Assembly (NCBI RefSeq): GCF_030687295.1
Contig: NZ_CP117425.1
Location: 5,770,001 to 5,834,000 of the forward strand
Length of the DNA: 64,000 nt
Source of the DNA: Pseudomonas beijingensis
GTDB taxonomy: Bacteria > Pseudomonadota > Gammaproteobacteria > Pseudomonadales > Pseudomonadaceae
Direction: 5' to 3'
Shown piece after piece: positions 42,199 through 55,600 of this stretch. How positions within the stretch are numbered: position 1 is the first letter of the stretch; each line of letters begins with the position of its first letter. The translations under genes and the position numbers were made by a program. Under the pieces are notes generated by a model, which did no database searches, was not told the origin of the DNA, and saw nothing but the letters and a program-made list of their open reading frames with translations.

Positions 42199-43760
42199 CC
42201 GCCAAAAAAGAGCAGAAACGCCAGCCCATTTCCACCGGCTCCGAATGGACGTTCGAGCTGATCAAGGCCTACGACCGCGAAATCAGCCGTATCGCGGACC
42301 GTTATGCCCTCGACACCTACCCCAACCAGATCGAGGTCATCACCGCCGAGCAAATGATGGACGCGTACGCGTCGGTCGGCATGCCGCTGGGCTATCACCA
42401 CTGGTCCTACGGCAAGCACTTCCTCAGCACCGAGAAATCCTACAGCCGCGGCCAGATGGGGCTGGCCTATGAGATCGTGATCAACTCCGACCCCTGCATC
42501 GCCTACTTGATGGAAGAAAACACCATCTGCATGCAGGCCCTGGTGGTGGCGCATGCCTGCTACGGGCACAACAGCTTCTTCAAAGGCAACTACTTGTTCC
42601 GCACGTGGACCGATGCCAGTTCGATCATCGATTACCTGGTGTTCGCCAAGCAGTACATCATGCAATGCGAGGAGCGCCACGGTATCGACGCGGTGGAAGA
42701 CCTGCTGGACTCCTGCCACGCCCTGATGAACTACGGCGTGGACCGCTACAAACGACCGTATCCGATTTCCGCCGAAGAAGAACGTCGGCGCCAGAAGGAC
42801 CGCGAAGAGCACCTGCAAAAACAGATCAACGATCTGTGGCGCACCATTCCCAAAGGTGCGGACAAATACAACGAAAAAGACAATGCCCGCTTCCCTGCCG
42901 AGCCCCAGGAGAACATTCTCTATTTCATTGAAAAACATGCACCATTGCTGGAGCCCTGGCAGCGGGAAATCGTGCGCATCGTGCGCAAGATCGCCCAGTA
43001 TTTCTATCCACAGCGCCAAACCCAGGTGATGAACGAAGGCTGGGCCACGTTCTGGCACTACACGCTAATGAACGACCTGTACGACGAAGGCCTGGTCACC
43101 GACGGCTTCATGATGGAGTTCCTGACGTCCCACACCAGCGTGGTATTCCAACCTGGCTTCGACAGCCCGTATTACAGCGGTATCAACCCCTACGCACTGG
43201 GTTTCGCCATGTATCGCGACATCCGACGCATGTGCGAAAACCCTACCGAGGAAGATCGTCACTGGTTCCCGGAAATTGCCGGTTCGGACTGGCTGTCCGC
43301 CATTAAATTCGCCATGAGCAGTTTCAAGGATGAAAGCTTCATCCTGCAGTACCTTTCGCCCAAGGTGATTCGCGATCTGAAACTGTTCAGCATCCTCGAT
43401 GACGACCAGAAAGATGACCTGGTGGTACCCGCCATTCACGATGAGAGCGGCTACCGCATCATCCGCGAAACCCTGGCGGCGCAGTACAACCTGGGTAATC
43501 GCGAGCCTAATGTGCAGATCTACAGCATCGATCGCCGCGGAGACCGCTCGCTGACCCTGCGGCACCAGGCGCACAACCGCAAACCATTGGGTGACTCCAC
43601 CGATGAAGTGCTCAAGCACCTGCATCGGCTCTGGGGTTTCGACATCCACCTGGAAACCCTGCAAGGCGACCAAGTGATGAAAACCCATCACGTGCCCCCC
43701 AGAAGCGAACAAGCCGAAGGCGACTATGGCCGCCTGGACCTGGCCGTCATTCATCTTTGA
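42195..43760 (+). CDS. SpoVR family protein (YcgB-like)
   Basis: At 521 residues this matches the SpoVR/YcgB family: [13 protein letters not shown] at the start, [22 protein letters not shown] (shortened here to its ends YGKHFL and LAYE), [10 protein letters not shown] and [10 protein letters not shown]. The family is named for spore cortex formation in Bacillus, but pseudomonads do not sporulate, so the role is different. It closes the prkA cassette. Confidence 0.94.
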   Translation: MTAKKEQKRQPISTGSEWTFELIKAYDREISRIADRYALDTYPNQIEVITAEQMMDAYASVGMPLGYHHWSYGKHFLSTEKSYSRGQMGLAYEIVINSDPCIAYLMEENTICMQALVVAHACYGHNSFFKGNYLFRTWTDASSIIDYLVFAKQYIMQCEERHGIDAVEDLLDSCHALMNYGVDRYKRPYPISAEEERRRQKDREEHLQKQINDLWRTIPKGADKYNEKDNARFPAEPQENILYFIEKHAPLLEPWQREIVRIVRKIAQYFYPQRQTQVMNEGWATFWHYTLMNDLYDEGLVTDGFMMEFLTSHTSVVFQPGFDSPYYSGINPYALGFAMYRDIRRMCENPTEEDRHWFPEIAGSDWLSAIKFAMSSFKDESFILQYLSPKVIRDLKLFSILDDDQKDDLVVPAIHDESGYRIIRETLAAQYNLGNREPNVQIYSIDRRGDRSLTLRHQAHNRKPLGDSTDEVLKHLHRLWGFDIHLETLQGDQVMKTHHVPPRSEQAEGDYGRLDLAVIHL

Positions 43761-43823
43761 TCCCGTTTTCGCCTCCGGACGTCTGACGCAAAGGTTATCC
43801 TGTCGGACCAACGGAGGTTTTTT

Positions 43824-45050
43824 ATGCAGATCTATAAAGTTGGCGGCGCCGTTCGCGATCGCCTGCTGGGCATTCCCGTCACTGACGTCGATCGGGTCGT
43901 GGTGGGGGCCACCGCCGAGGAAATGCTCGCCAAGGGTTTTCGCCCCGTGGGGGCCGATTTTCCGGTATTCCTCGAGCCGAGGACTGGCGAGGAGTACGCC
44001 CTCGCCCGCACTGAGCGCAAAAGTGGCCGCGGCTATGGCGGCTTCGTGTTCCATGCCAGTCCTGAAGTGACCTTGGAGGAGGACCTGGTTCGCCGGGACT
44101 TGACCATCAACGCCATGGCAGAAGATGACCATGGCAACCTGACCGATCCGTACCACGGCCAGCGCGATCTGGAAGCCCGGATACTGCGTCACGTTTCTCC
44201 CGCTTTCGCCGAAGATCCGCTCAGAGTTTTGCGGGTTGCCCGCTTTGCCGCGCGTTATGCGCCGCTGGGTTTCAAGGTGGCGGACGAAACCCTCGAACTG
44301 ATGCGCCAGCTCAGCGAGTCCGGCGAACTGGAGGCGTTGACGGCTGAGCGCAGTTGGAAAGAAATTTCCCGCGCCCTCATGGAAAAACAACCACAGGTAT
44401 TTATCCAGGTCTTGCGCGACTGCACGGCCCTCAAGGTCTTGATGCCCGAGGTCGATGCGCTGTTCGGCGTGCCGCAGCCTGAAGCCCATCACCCGGAAAT
44501 CGATACCGGCATCCATACCCTGAGCGTGCTGGCGCAAGCAGCACTGCACCAACAACCGTTAACGGTCCGCTGGGCCTGCCTGCTCCATGACCTGGGTAAA
44601 GGTCTGACGCCTCAACACGAATGGCCGCGACACATCGCCCATGAGCACACGGGATTGAAGCTGATCAAAGCTGTCAACGAACGCTTCAAAGCACCGCGCG
44701 ACTGTCAGGAACTGGCGTTATTGGTTGGCCAGTACCACACCCATGGCCATCGCGCCCTTGAACTGAAGGCGTCTACGCTGCTTGAGCTGCTACAAAGTTT
44801 TGATGTGTACCGTCGCCCCCAGCGCTTCGAGGAATTCATTGCGGCATGCGAGATGGATGCGCGGGGGCGCAAGGGGCTGGAGCAGCGAAGTTATCCACAG
44901 GCTGATTATTTGCGGGGGGCGGCAGAGGCAGCTCGGGGGGTGGCGGTGCAGCCTTTGCTGGAAAAGGGCTTCAAGGGGCCGGAGCTGGGCGAGGCGATCA
45001 AGCGCGAGCGCCTAAGGGTGTTGAAGGCCTACAAGGAGGCGGCTAGCTGA
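43824..45050 (+). CDS. cca: CCA-adding tRNA nucleotidyltransferase (multifunctional, with HD domain)
   Basis: The protein has 408 residues. The class II nucleotidyltransferase motif is [13 protein letters not shown] at the N-terminus, then [10 protein letters not shown] and an HD phosphohydrolase domain ([12 protein letters not shown]). It adds or repairs the 3' CCA of tRNAs; the HD part has phosphatase and phosphodiesterase activity in E. coli. ACGGAGG before the ATG is a very strong ribosome-binding site. Confidence 0.97.
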   Translation: MQIYKVGGAVRDRLLGIPVTDVDRVVVGATAEEMLAKGFRPVGADFPVFLEPRTGEEYALARTERKSGRGYGGFVFHASPEVTLEEDLVRRDLTINAMAEDDHGNLTDPYHGQRDLEARILRHVSPAFAEDPLRVLRVARFAARYAPLGFKVADETLELMRQLSESGELEALTAERSWKEISRALMEKQPQVFIQVLRDCTALKVLMPEVDALFGVPQPEAHHPEIDTGIHTLSVLAQAALHQQPLTVRWACLLHDLGKGLTPQHEWPRHIAHEHTGLKLIKAVNERFKAPRDCQELALLVGQYHTHGHRALELKASTLLELLQSFDVYRRPQRFEEFIAACEMDARGRKGLEQRSYPQADYLRGAAEAARGVAVQPLLEKGFKGPELGEAIKRERLRVLKAYKEAAS

Positions 45051-45094
45051 CGGGGGTTTTGGGTCAACTTGCATTTGTGCCGGATGTACCGCCG

Positions 45095-45194
45095 TCATCG
45101 CGAGCAAGCTCGCTCCCACAGTGGACCTCGGCTGAACACAAGATATGCGCCCGCTGAAATTCTAATGTGGGAGCGAGCTTGCTCGCGATGACGG
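45095..45194. repeat. pair of REP elements, tail-to-tail
   Basis: A reverse copy (45095-45120) and a forward copy (45166-45194) flank 45 bases between the convergent cca and folK genes. The forward copy runs to within nine bases of the folK stop. Confidence 0.92.
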
Positions 45195-45202
45195 CAGCCG
45201 CC

Positions 45203-45721
45203 TCACAACAGATTCGACGGCGTCAACGGCTGACCTCGCCATTCGAAAGCCACCGGCGCCAGTACCTGGTCGATCTGCGCTTCTTCCCACAACGTGGCAA
45301 AGCTTTTGCCCACACCCGGATGAATCCGATCCGGTGCGATCAACGACAAAGGCCACAGGACGAAGGCGTTCTTGAGGATTTCCGCGCGCGGCAGGATCAG
45401 CCCATCGAAGTTGCCGACCTGTTCGCCATACAACAACACGTCGATATCCAGCGGCAACCCCTTGCGGTCCGGCGCGTAACGACCGTTGTCCGCCTCGATG
45501 AACTTGAGGCGACGGTCCAGCTCCATCAGCGGCAAGTCGGTGAAGGCCGATACGACGAAATTGAAGAATGGTCCGCTCTTGATCCCCACCGGCTGGCTCT
45601 CGAACACCGCCGAACAGCGTATGTCCACGAGGAAACCGGCCAAGGCCTCAAGACCGGCGCACAAATGGGTTTCGCGCTCGATATTGCTGCCGAGCCCGAG
45701 AAAAACCTGAGTCAGCGACAT
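45203..45721 (-). CDS. folK: hydroxymethyl-dihydropterin pyrophosphokinase FolK
   Basis: At 172 residues it has the FolK hallmarks FLGLGSNIERE, SAVFESQPVG, FFNFVVSAFT and PLDIDVLLYG, with the two metal aspartates in the last. It transfers pyrophosphate to 6-hydroxymethyl-dihydropterin in folate synthesis. It overlaps the end of folB by 10 bases. Confidence 0.97.
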   Translation of the reverse strand: MSLTQVFLGLGSNIERETHLCAGLEALAGFLVDIRCSAVFESQPVGIKSGPFFNFVVSAFTDLPLMELDRRLKFIEADNGRYAPDRKGLPLDIDVLLYGEQVGNFDGLILPRAEILKNAFVLWPLSLIAPDRIHPGVGKSFATLWEEAQIDQVLAPVAFEWRGQPLTPSNLL

Positions 45722-46065
45722 CCGCGCTCGATCTCCACGCCAACACCGCTGGCTGCCGACACGGCGCCAGGCTTGGTCACTTTCAGACGCAGCCAGGTGA
45801 TCTTGAACTCGTCCATGAGCGCCTGGGCCAGCCGCTCGGCGAAGGTTTCGACCAACTGGAACTGCGCCTGCTCGGCAAACACCTGGATGCGCGACGAAAC
45901 GCTGGCGTAGTCGAGTGCCAGGGTCAGGTCGTCGCCCGCGGCGGCCGGGCGGTTATCCCAGGCAAAGCTCAGGTCAAGCCGCAGGCACTGTCGGATGCCT
46001 CGCTCCCAGTCGTAGGCACCGATTACCGTGTCGACTTCCAGGCCCTCGATAAACACTCTGTCCAA
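45712..46065 (-). CDS. folB: dihydroneopterin aldolase FolB
   Basis: The protein has 117 residues if started at the TTG at 46065 (read as [20 protein letters not shown]), which has GGAGAAG at the right distance; there is no ATG. The family glutamate is in [10 protein letters not shown] and the catalytic lysine in KVTKPGAV. It cleaves dihydroneopterin. It is coupled to folK and divergent from plsY. Confidence 0.94.
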   Translation of the reverse strand: MDRVFIEGLEVDTVIGAYDWERGIRQCLRLDLSFAWDNRPAAAGDDLTLALDYASVSSRIQVFAEQAQFQLVETFAERLAQALMDEFKITWLRLKVTKPGAVSAASGVGVEIERGCR

Positions 46066-46139
46066 GCACTCTTCTCCGCAGCACGACAAGGGCGCGATGC
46101 CCCGTTAGAATCAGGGCGTCCTCGCCCGGAATAGTTAGC

Positions 46140-46709
46140 ATGTTTTGGTTACTGGCGATTCTCGCCTACCTGCTCGGCTCGCTGTCCTTCGCCATTTTGC
46201 TCAGCCGCCTGACCGGTCGCCCGGATCCGCGAATGAGTGGCTCAGGCAATGCCGGCGCCACCAACATGCTGCGCCTGGCCGGACGCAAACTTGCCATCCT
46301 GACCCTGCTGGGCGACCTCTGCAAAGGCCTTGTCCCGGTATTGATCGCCAGCCTTGCAGGGCTTTCGTTGCAGCAACAGGCCTGGATCGGCGTCTGTGCC
46401 GTCATCGGCCATCTATTCCCGCTGTACTTTCGCTTTCGTGGCGGCAAAGGTGTCGCCACCGCCGCCGGCATGCTGCTGGGCCTATACCCGCCCGCCGCCC
46501 TGCTGGCTGTCTGCGCCTGGCTGCTGACGTTCTACCTGACCCGCACCAGCTCCCTGGCCGCGCTGATCGCCACGCCGCTGACCCTGCCGTTGCTGGCCTG
46601 GCAGGAGCCGGCGGCCTTGCTGCCCATGACCGCGCTGGTTGCACTGATCGTCTGGCGCCACCGGGGCAATCTACGCGACCTGTTCGCCGGGCGCGAACGG
46701 CATTTTTAA
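46140..46709 (+). CDS. plsY: glycerol-3-phosphate acyltransferase PlsY
   Basis: At 189 residues this is a five-helix membrane enzyme. The family motifs [11 protein letters not shown] and [14 protein letters not shown] are present, and a polar terminal stretch follows. It acylates glycerol-3-phosphate from acyl-phosphate at the start of phospholipid synthesis. It is convergent with tsaD, with eight bases between the stops. Confidence 0.97.
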   Translation: MFWLLAILAYLLGSLSFAILLSRLTGRPDPRMSGSGNAGATNMLRLAGRKLAILTLLGDLCKGLVPVLIASLAGLSLQQQAWIGVCAVIGHLFPLYFRFRGGKGVATAAGMLLGLYPPAALLAVCAWLLTFYLTRTSSLAALIATPLTLPLLAWQEPAALLPMTALVALIVWRHRGNLRDLFAGRERHF

Positions 46710-46717
46710 ATGCCGTT

Positions 46718-47743
46718 TCACAAGGGGGGCAACTGCTCCATGGGCCAACGCGCCTGCACGCTGATTGCCAGGCTTTCCTGCTGGCCAGCCTGCAAACGCT
46801 GGCAGCCGGCAAAGGCAATCATCGCGCCGTTATCTGTGCAGAACTCCGGCCGCGCGTAGTAAACGTCGCCCTTCATGTCACCGAGCATTTTCTCCAGCGA
46901 TGTCCGCAAGGCCTTGTTCGCACTCACGCCTCCGGCGATCACCAGGCGCTTGAGCCCGGCCTGCTTCAGGGCACGCTTGCACTTGATGGTCAAAGTCTCC
47001 ACCACGGCCTGCTGGAACGCCAGCGAGATGTCGCAACGGGCTTGCTCACTGTCGTCCCCGGCGCTGACACGCTGTTGCCAGGTGTTCAAGGCGAACGTCT
47101 TCAGCCCGCTGAAACTGAAATCCAGGCCAGGACGGTCGCACATCGGCCGCGGGAACACGAAGCGTCCATCGACCCCTTGTGTGGCCAGCCGGGAGATTTC
47201 CGGCCCACCGGGATAATTGAGGCCCATCATTTTGGCAGTTTTGTCGAACGCTTCGCCGGCGGCATCGTCGAGGGTTTCGCCCAGCAGTTCGTATTGGCCG
47301 ATTCCATCAACCCGGATGAGCTGCGTATGGCCGCCCGAGACCAACAAAGCGACGAACGGGAATTCTGGCGGTTGCGACTCCAGCATCGGCGCCAGCAAGT
47401 GGCCTTCCATGTGGTGCACGCCCAGGGCCGGAATCCCCCAGGCAAAGGCCAGCGCCTGGGCACAGGAAGCGCCCACCAGCAACGCCCCCACCAGGCCCGG
47501 GCCGGCGGTGTAGGCGATGCCATCGATCTCGGTCGGCACGCAGCCGGCTTCGGCCAGGACCTGGCGGATCAAGGGCAGCATGCGCTTGACGTGATCGCGG
47601 GAGGCAAGCTCGGGCACCACCCCGCCGTAGGCGCGGTGCAGGTCGATCTGGCTGAACAGCGCATCGGCCAGCAGCCCGCGTTCGCTGTCGTAAAGTGCGA
47701 CACCGGTTTCGTCGCAGGAGGTTTCTAATCCCAGTACTAGCAT
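46718..47743 (-). CDS. tsaD: tRNA threonylcarbamoyladenosine transferase TsaD
   Basis: The protein has 341 residues. [11 protein letters not shown] opens the ASKHA fold, the metal-binding motif is [10 protein letters not shown] and the late motif is [11 protein letters not shown]. With TsaB, TsaC and TsaE it makes t6A at position 37 of ANN-decoding tRNAs. It is divergent from rpsU, as in many gammaproteobacteria. Confidence 0.97.
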   Translation of the reverse strand: MLVLGLETSCDETGVALYDSERGLLADALFSQIDLHRAYGGVVPELASRDHVKRMLPLIRQVLAEAGCVPTEIDGIAYTAGPGLVGALLVGASCAQALAFAWGIPALGVHHMEGHLLAPMLESQPPEFPFVALLVSGGHTQLIRVDGIGQYELLGETLDDAAGEAFDKTAKMMGLNYPGGPEISRLATQGVDGRFVFPRPMCDRPGLDFSFSGLKTFALNTWQQRVSAGDDSEQARCDISLAFQQAVVETLTIKCKRALKQAGLKRLVIAGGVSANKALRTSLEKMLGDMKGDVYYARPEFCTDNGAMIAFAGCQRLQAGQQESLAISVQARWPMEQLPPL

Positions 47744-47942
47744 GGGTTTGCGCCTTGTAGAGGCTGAATTCGAAGGCGCGCATAATAGTCGCCGCGTTGT
47801 GCCCCGACCAGCGGTTTTCGATCAGAGGCTTTGCATTCCGAGCGTTGAGGGGTTAACATCCGCAACCCTTAAAAACCGACGTCTTCAAGTGCTCTTTTGC
47901 CGCGAGGATGTTGACCCCGGTAATGAATGAAGGTAGCTCTGG

Positions 47943-48158
47943 ATGCCAGCCGTCAAAGTAAAAGAGAACGAACCCTTCGACGTAGCTCTGCGTCGTTTCA
48001 AGCGCTCCTGCGAAAAAGCCGGTGTTCTGGCTGAAGTTCGTAGCCGCGAATTCTACGAGAAGCCGACTTCTGAGCGTAAGCGCAAGGCAGCAGCCGCTGT
48101 TAAGCGTCACGCCAAGAAAGTTCAGCGCGAGCAGCGCCGCGCCGTACGTCTGTACTAA
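47943..48158 (+). CDS. rpsU: 30S ribosomal protein S21
   Basis: This highly basic 71-residue protein begins [20 protein letters not shown], the invariant S21 start. It heads the rpsU-dnaG-rpoD macromolecular synthesis series. A stem-loop follows the stop, so dnaG is probably expressed in part from its own promoter or by read-through. Confidence 0.98.
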
Positions 48159-48187
48159 TACACAGACGTCCGTAGCAAGCTTCTGCC

Positions 48188-48211
48188 AAGCCCGGCCCTC
48201 AAGCCGGGCTT
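48188..48211 (+). terminator. terminator or attenuator hairpin after rpsU
   Basis: AAGCCCGGC and GCCGGGCTT form a nine-base-pair stem with a six-base loop 30 bases after rpsU. Only two Ts follow, so termination may be partial, as known for rpsU-dnaG in E. coli. Confidence 0.7.
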
Positions 48212-48637
48212 ATGGCATTTGCGGAATAACGCTTGATGCTTCACCGTCGAAGCCGCAGACGCGACCAAGACAACCCGCTTCACCGCGTCAGACCTGGCTC
48301 TTTTGCCAGCGGTGCACGTCTTTCCTGACGAGCCTTCCAAGGCTACCGACGAGCACACCCTGATTCCTCTAACGACGATCAGCCCAAGGCACCTGCTTGC
48401 GTGCCCGCTTCATGAGCTATCCGAGGCCTGACCGGCCGTTACCGGACTCAGCGCAACACATTCAAACAGTCGAATACTGATAGTGATTAACGTCAGTGGA
48501 TAATCGGCAGATACACTTCCCGACAGCGATGATGCAGACGACCCGGTCGAGCCACCGATTCAGCGTGCCTCAAACCCAGACCCGGTTACGCCTGCCGACT
48601 TCGGGTCCATATTTCGCGCAGTGATGATGAGAACGCC
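48212..48637 (+). other. long gap between rpsU and dnaG without a recognisable gene
   Basis: The 426 bases hold no frame that looks coding on either strand and no REP copy. From memory P. aeruginosa has a small GatB/YqeY-domain gene here; I find no recognisable remnant of one. A dnaG promoter is expected but I cannot point to it. Confidence 0.5.
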
Positions 48638-50596
48638 ATGGCCGGGCTGATTCCCCAGAGCTTTATTGACGACCTCCTGAACCGCACCGACATCGTCGAC
48701 GTGGTCAGCTCTCGCCTGCAAATGAAAAAAGCAGGCAAGAACTACACGGCCTGCTGCCCGTTTCACAAAGAGAAAACGCCCTCTTTCAGCGTCAGCCCCG
48801 ACAAGCAGTTCTACTATTGCTTCGGTTGCGGCGCGGGCGGCAATGCCCTCGGCTTCATCATGGACCACGACAACCTGGACTTTCCCCAGGCTGTCGAAGA
48901 ATTGGCCAAAGCCGCGGGCATGGAAATACCCCGCGAAGAAAGCGGTCGACCGCACAAACCACGCCAACCGACCGATTCGCCGCTTTACCCACTATTGACG
49001 GCGGCGGCCGACTTTTATCGCCAGGCTCTCAAAAGCCACCCAGCACGCAAGGCCGCGGTGGATTATCTCAAGGGCCGCGGCCTGACGGGCGAAATCGCCC
49101 GGGACTTCGGGCTCGGATTCGCTCCGCCCGGCTGGGACAACCTGTACAAGCATCTAAGCAGCGACACACTGCAACAGCGCGCCATGATCGACGCCGGCCT
49201 GCTGATCGAAAATGCCGAAACCGGCAAGCGCTACGACCGCTTCCGCGACCGGGTCATGTTTCCGATCCGCGACACACGCGGACGGATCATCGCCTTTGGT
49301 GGCCGGGTGCTGGGCGATGACAAGCCGAAATACCTGAACTCCCCGGAAACCCCGGTGTTCCATAAGGGCCAGGAACTCTACGGCCTGTACGAAGCGCGCA
49401 AGAACAACCGCAATCTCGACGAAATCATCGTCGTCGAGGGCTACATGGACGTGATCGCCCTGGCCCAGCAAGGCCTGCGTAATGCCGTCGCGACCCTGGG
49501 CACGGCCACCAGCGAAGAGCACATGAAGCGCCTGTTTCGCGTCGTGCCCAACGTGCTGTTCTGCTTCGACGGCGACCAGGCCGGCCGCAATGCCGCCTGG
49601 CGCGCACTGGAGGCTACCTTGCCGTGCCTGCAGGACGGACGCCGGGCGCGCTTCCTGTTCCTGCCCGAGGGCGAGGACCCGGACACCCTGGTACGCTCCG
49701 AAGGCACCGACGCATTCCGTGCGCGGATCAACCAGCACGCACAACCGCTGGCCGACTATTTTTTCCAGCAGTTGACCGAAGAAGCCGATCCGCGCTCCCT
49801 CGAAGGCAAGGCCCACATGGCCACCCTCGCGGCGCCGCTGATCGACAAGGTGCCCGGCGCCAATCTGCGCACACTCATGCGCCAGCGCCTGACCGAGATC
49901 ACCGGTCTCAACAGCGAAGCGGTCAACCAACTGGTGCACAGCGCCCCCCAGGAGGCGCCGCCGGCATATGACCCAGGCATCGATTACGACGCGATGCCGG
50001 ATTTCGCCGACTATCATCAACCCCAGCAGGATTACGCCCCGCAGCAGGAATGGACGCCAAAAAAACCTGGCAGCGGCGGCAAGAAATGGGACAAGAAACC
50101 CTGGGACAAGAACGGCAAGCGCGGCGATCGCGACCAGCCACGTGCCCCGCGCGTGCCGGCCGCCGTCGAACCACCAACACTGGCCGCCTTGCGCACCTTG
50201 CTGCACCACCCGCAACTGGCGGAGAAAGTCGAGGACGCAGGGCACTTCGCCGCCGAGGACCACAGCAATACGCAATTGCTGGTGGCACTCCTTGAAGCCG
50301 TGCAGAAGAACCCCAAGCTAAACTCTTTCCAGTTGATCGCACGGTGGCACGGGACCGAGCAGGGACGCCTTTTGAAGGCCCTGGCCGAGAAGGAATGGCT
50401 GATTGAGGGAGACAACCTTGAACAACAGTTTTTCGACACCATTACTAGCTTGTCCGCCCGCCAACGCGAGCGAAACCTGGAACAACTTCTGCGAAAAGCT
50501 CGCCAGAGCGAGTTGACCAGCGAAGAGAAAAACCAATTGCGCGACTTACTCAGCCGCAATGTTTGCGCATCAAACCCGACCTCAACTGGCGCGTGA
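48638..50596 (+). CDS. dnaG: DNA primase DnaG
   Basis: The protein has 652 residues. The CHC2 zinc finger has ligands C40, H43, C61 and C64; the TOPRIM domain has EIIVVEGYMDVIALAQQG and CFDGDQAGRNA; the C-terminal DnaB-interaction domain follows an extended Lys/Gly/Pro-rich linker (about residues 450-510). It makes the RNA primers for replication. Confidence 0.97.
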   Translation: MAGLIPQSFIDDLLNRTDIVDVVSSRLQMKKAGKNYTACCPFHKEKTPSFSVSPDKQFYYCFGCGAGGNALGFIMDHDNLDFPQAVEELAKAAGMEIPREESGRPHKPRQPTDSPLYPLLTAAADFYRQALKSHPARKAAVDYLKGRGLTGEIARDFGLGFAPPGWDNLYKHLSSDTLQQRAMIDAGLLIENAETGKRYDRFRDRVMFPIRDTRGRIIAFGGRVLGDDKPKYLNSPETPVFHKGQELYGLYEARKNNRNLDEIIVVEGYMDVIALAQQGLRNAVATLGTATSEEHMKRLFRVVPNVLFCFDGDQAGRNAAWRALEATLPCLQDGRRARFLFLPEGEDPDTLVRSEGTDAFRARINQHAQPLADYFFQQLTEEADPRSLEGKAHMATLAAPLIDKVPGANLRTLMRQRLTEITGLNSEAVNQLVHSAPQEAPPAYDPGIDYDAMPDFADYHQPQQDYAPQQEWTPKKPGSGGKKWDKKPWDKNGKRGDRDQPRAPRVPAAVEPPTLAALRTLLHHPQLAEKVEDAGHFAAEDHSNTQLLVALLEAVQKNPKLNSFQLIARWHGTEQGRLLKALAEKEWLIEGDNLEQQFFDTITSLSARQRERNLEQLLRKARQSELTSEEKNQLRDLLSRNVCASNPTSTGA

Positions 50597-50610
50597 GGTC
50601 ACAGCTCAGG

Positions 50611-50616
50611 TATAAT
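50611..50616 (+). promoter_or_regulatory. consensus -10 box upstream of rpoD
   Basis: A perfect TATAAT stands 47 bases before the rpoD start in the short dnaG-rpoD gap. I cannot find a good -35 hexamer at 16-18 bases. Confidence 0.45.
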
Positions 50617-50663
50617 CCTCGGCTTGTTTTTTGCCCGCCAAGACCTTCAGTGGATAGGGTGTT

Positions 50664-52511
<1,848 letters not shown>

Positions 52512-52516
52512 CCTTC

Positions 52517-52545
52517 AAAACCCCCGGCCCTGCCGGGGGTTTTGT
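52517..52545 (+). terminator. rho-independent terminator of rpoD
   Basis: AAAACCCCCGGC / GCCGGGGGTTTT forms a compact, GC-rich stem ending in four Ts, five bases after the stop codon. Confidence 0.93.
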
Positions 52546-52637
52546 TATGCACAGATAAAATCCCCTTCGTTACGCTCCTCACCCCCCTGTTGCCCGTCTA
52601 CACTCGAATCATCCTCCCAAGCCATGACGAGACAGTG

Positions 52638-55600
52638 ATGCCCAGACTGACGGCCGCGCTTTTGCTGTCATTGATCACCTGGACCGCAACAGCTGGCGCG
52701 TTGACGCTCACCGATGAGGAGCTCCGCTGGCTCAAGGACCACCCCGACCTGCGCCTGGGTATCGACGCCTCATGGCCGCCGTTTGAGTTTCGCGACGATC
52801 AAGGCCGCTATCAGGGCCTGGCCGCCGATTACATCGAGATCATCCGTGAACGCTTGGCTGTCAGGCTCACGCCCATCGAGCCCGGCCAGCTGGACTGCCG
52901 TGCTCGAGCAGGTCGTACAGGGCAAGATCGACCTATTGCCGGGCATCATGTCCACCCCGGAACGCCAGAATTACCTGGCATTTACCCGCCCCTACCTGGA
53001 TTTCCCCATTGTCATCCTGGCCCATCGCGGTGGCGCCCAGCCCCACAGCCTCAAGGAGCTATACGGGCTGAAAATCGCCGTAGTGGAGAACTATGCCCCC
53101 CATGAATTGCTGCGCAACCATCATCCCGACCTGAACCTCGTGGCGCTGCCCAACGTCAGTTCAGCCCTGCAAGCGCTGGCAACCGATGAAGTGGACGCGG
53201 TAGTGGGCGATCTGGCTTCCAGTGTCTGGAGCCTGCGCCAGCTCAAGCTCGAAGGTCTCTATGTCAGCGGGGAAACGCCCTATCGCTATCAATTGGCAAT
53301 GGCCGTTCCTCGCGACAAACAAGGTATTGGTGGGCATCCTGGACAAAGTCCTGGCAGACATGAGCCCGGCCGAGGTCGCCGAGATCCAGCAGAAGTGGAT
53401 CGGCAATGTGCACGACTATCGCCAGCTCTGGTCAGACTTACTGTTTTACGGCCTGCCTGCGCTGCTGCTCCTGGTCGGCATATTGGCGGTGGTGATTCGC
53501 ATCAATCGCCGACTCAGCTCGGAAATCGCCCGGCGGGTCGAGCTTGAGCAGGAGCTTCGTAGCAGCGAATACCATTACCGCGGGTTGGTGGAGAGCCTGT
53601 CGGCCATTGCCTGGGAAGCAAGGGTCAGCGATTTCACCTACAGCTACGTGTCGCCTCACGCCGAAGACCTCTTGGGCTATCCCCTCTCCCATTGGCTGGT
53701 CCCCGGCTTCTGGCGCAACATCATTCATCCGGCCGACCTGATCCGCGCCCAGACCTACTGCGATCATGAAGTGCTGGCGGGTCGCGACCACTGCATTGAT
53801 TACCGGGTAATCACGGCCGATGGTCGCTGCCTGTGGGTGCGCGACATCGTCAGCCTGATCGAGCACGGACACGAACCGCTGATGCGCGGATTGATGATCG
53901 ATATCAGTGAAGCCAAGCGCACCGAGGAAGCACTGCGTCTTTCGGAGCAGAAATTTGCCTCGGTGTTCCGCCAGTGTCCGGACATCCTGGTGATTGCACG
54001 GCTGTTGGACGGTTGCCTGCTGGAGGTCAACAAGGCCTTCGAAGAGCAGATCGGCCTGAGTGCCGCAGAAGTGGTGGGGCGCAACGCAACCGAACTGAAT
54101 ATCTGGGGCATCCAAGGCGTGGGGCCGAGCCTGTTGCAGCGTTTGCAGGCCGGCAGTATTCGCAACCTGGAAATGCCCTTTCGCCGAAACAACGGCCAGG
54201 TGTTCACCGGGCTGATCTCCGCTGAGCCCTTTGACCTCGACACAACGCCAGCCCTGGTCGTGGTGGTACGAGACATCAGCCAGCTCAAGGAAACCCAGCA
54301 GCAATTGCAGACGTCCGAAGAGAAGTTCGCCAAGGCGTTCCACGCCTCGCCCGATGGCCTGCTGCTGTCCCGGCAAAGCGACGGTTTGCTGATTGAAGTC
54401 AACGAAGGGTTCAGCCGCATTACCGGCTTCAACAGCGCCCTGTCGGTGGACCGCTCCACCCTGGACCTGGGCATTTGGGTCAATCTCAACGAGCGCAAGC
54501 AGATGCTCGACCTGCTGAAACGGGACGGCTTCGTCAGGGATTTCAGCTGCCATATCCGTCGCAACGACGGGCAGATACGGCTCTGCGAAGTGTCCAGCCG
54601 CCCACTGCCCATCGGCAACGAAGACTACATGCTGACCATCGCCCGGGACATTACCGAACGCCACATGATGCAGGAAAAACTGCAACAGGCCGCCACCGTG
54701 TTTGAGAGCACTGCCGAGGGCGTGCTGATCACCGATACCCAACAACATATCAGTGCCGTGAACCGAGCCTTCACTGAAATCACCGGCTACAGCGAAACCG
54801 AAGCCTTGGGCCACACACCCCGGCTGTTGGCTTCCGGCCTGCATGACAGCGCGTTTTACGCGGCAATGTGGCACCAGTTGACCGCGGAGGGGCACTGGCA
54901 GGGAGAGATCTCCAACCGGCGCAAGAACGGCGAGCTGTACCCCAGTTGGCTGACCATCAGCGCGGTACGCAATCGGGACCGACAAATCACCCATTTCGTC
55001 GCGGTCTTCGCCGACATCTCCAGTCTCAAGCACGCCCAGGCCCGGCTCGATTACCAGGCTCACCACGACCCGCTGACGGGCCTGCCCAATCGCACGCTGT
55101 TCGAAAGCCGCTTGCTGGCGGCTCTTAACAGCCAGCAGGAAAACGGTAGCCAGGGTGCCGTGCTGTTCTTGGACCTGGACCGCTTCAAGCACATCAATGA
55201 CAGCCTCGGACACCCGGTCGGCGACCTGCTGCTCAAGGGCATCGCCGTGCGCTTGCGCGAGCAGTTGCGCGACATCGACACCGTGGCGCGCCTGGGCGGC
55301 GACGAATTCATTATCCTGCTGCCGGGCCTGCAGCAGCCCAGCGATGCCGAGCACATCGCCCAGAAACTGTTGAACTGCTTTACCGCACCTTTCCAGGCCG
55401 GCGAGCACGAGTTCTTCATCAGCGCCAGCATCGGCACCAGCCTCTACCCGCAGGATGGCTGCGACGTCGCCACGCTGGTCAAGAATGCCGACGCGGCGAT
55501 GTACCGCTCCAAGGCCAAGGGCCGCAATCGGGTGGAGAAATACACCCGCGACCTCACCGCCCAGGCCAGCGAGCGCGTGGCCTTGGAGCACGAACTGCGC

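Noticed and set aside
46145..47728. Plus-strand open frame of 527 codons crossing plsY and tsaD
   Set aside because: It runs out of frame through plsY and antisense to tsaD; both real genes have full motifs.
53438..55591. Minus-strand open frame of 717 codons within the GGDEF/EAL gene
   Set aside because: Antisense shadow of a high-GC gene; the plus strand shows PAS and GGDEF motifs.
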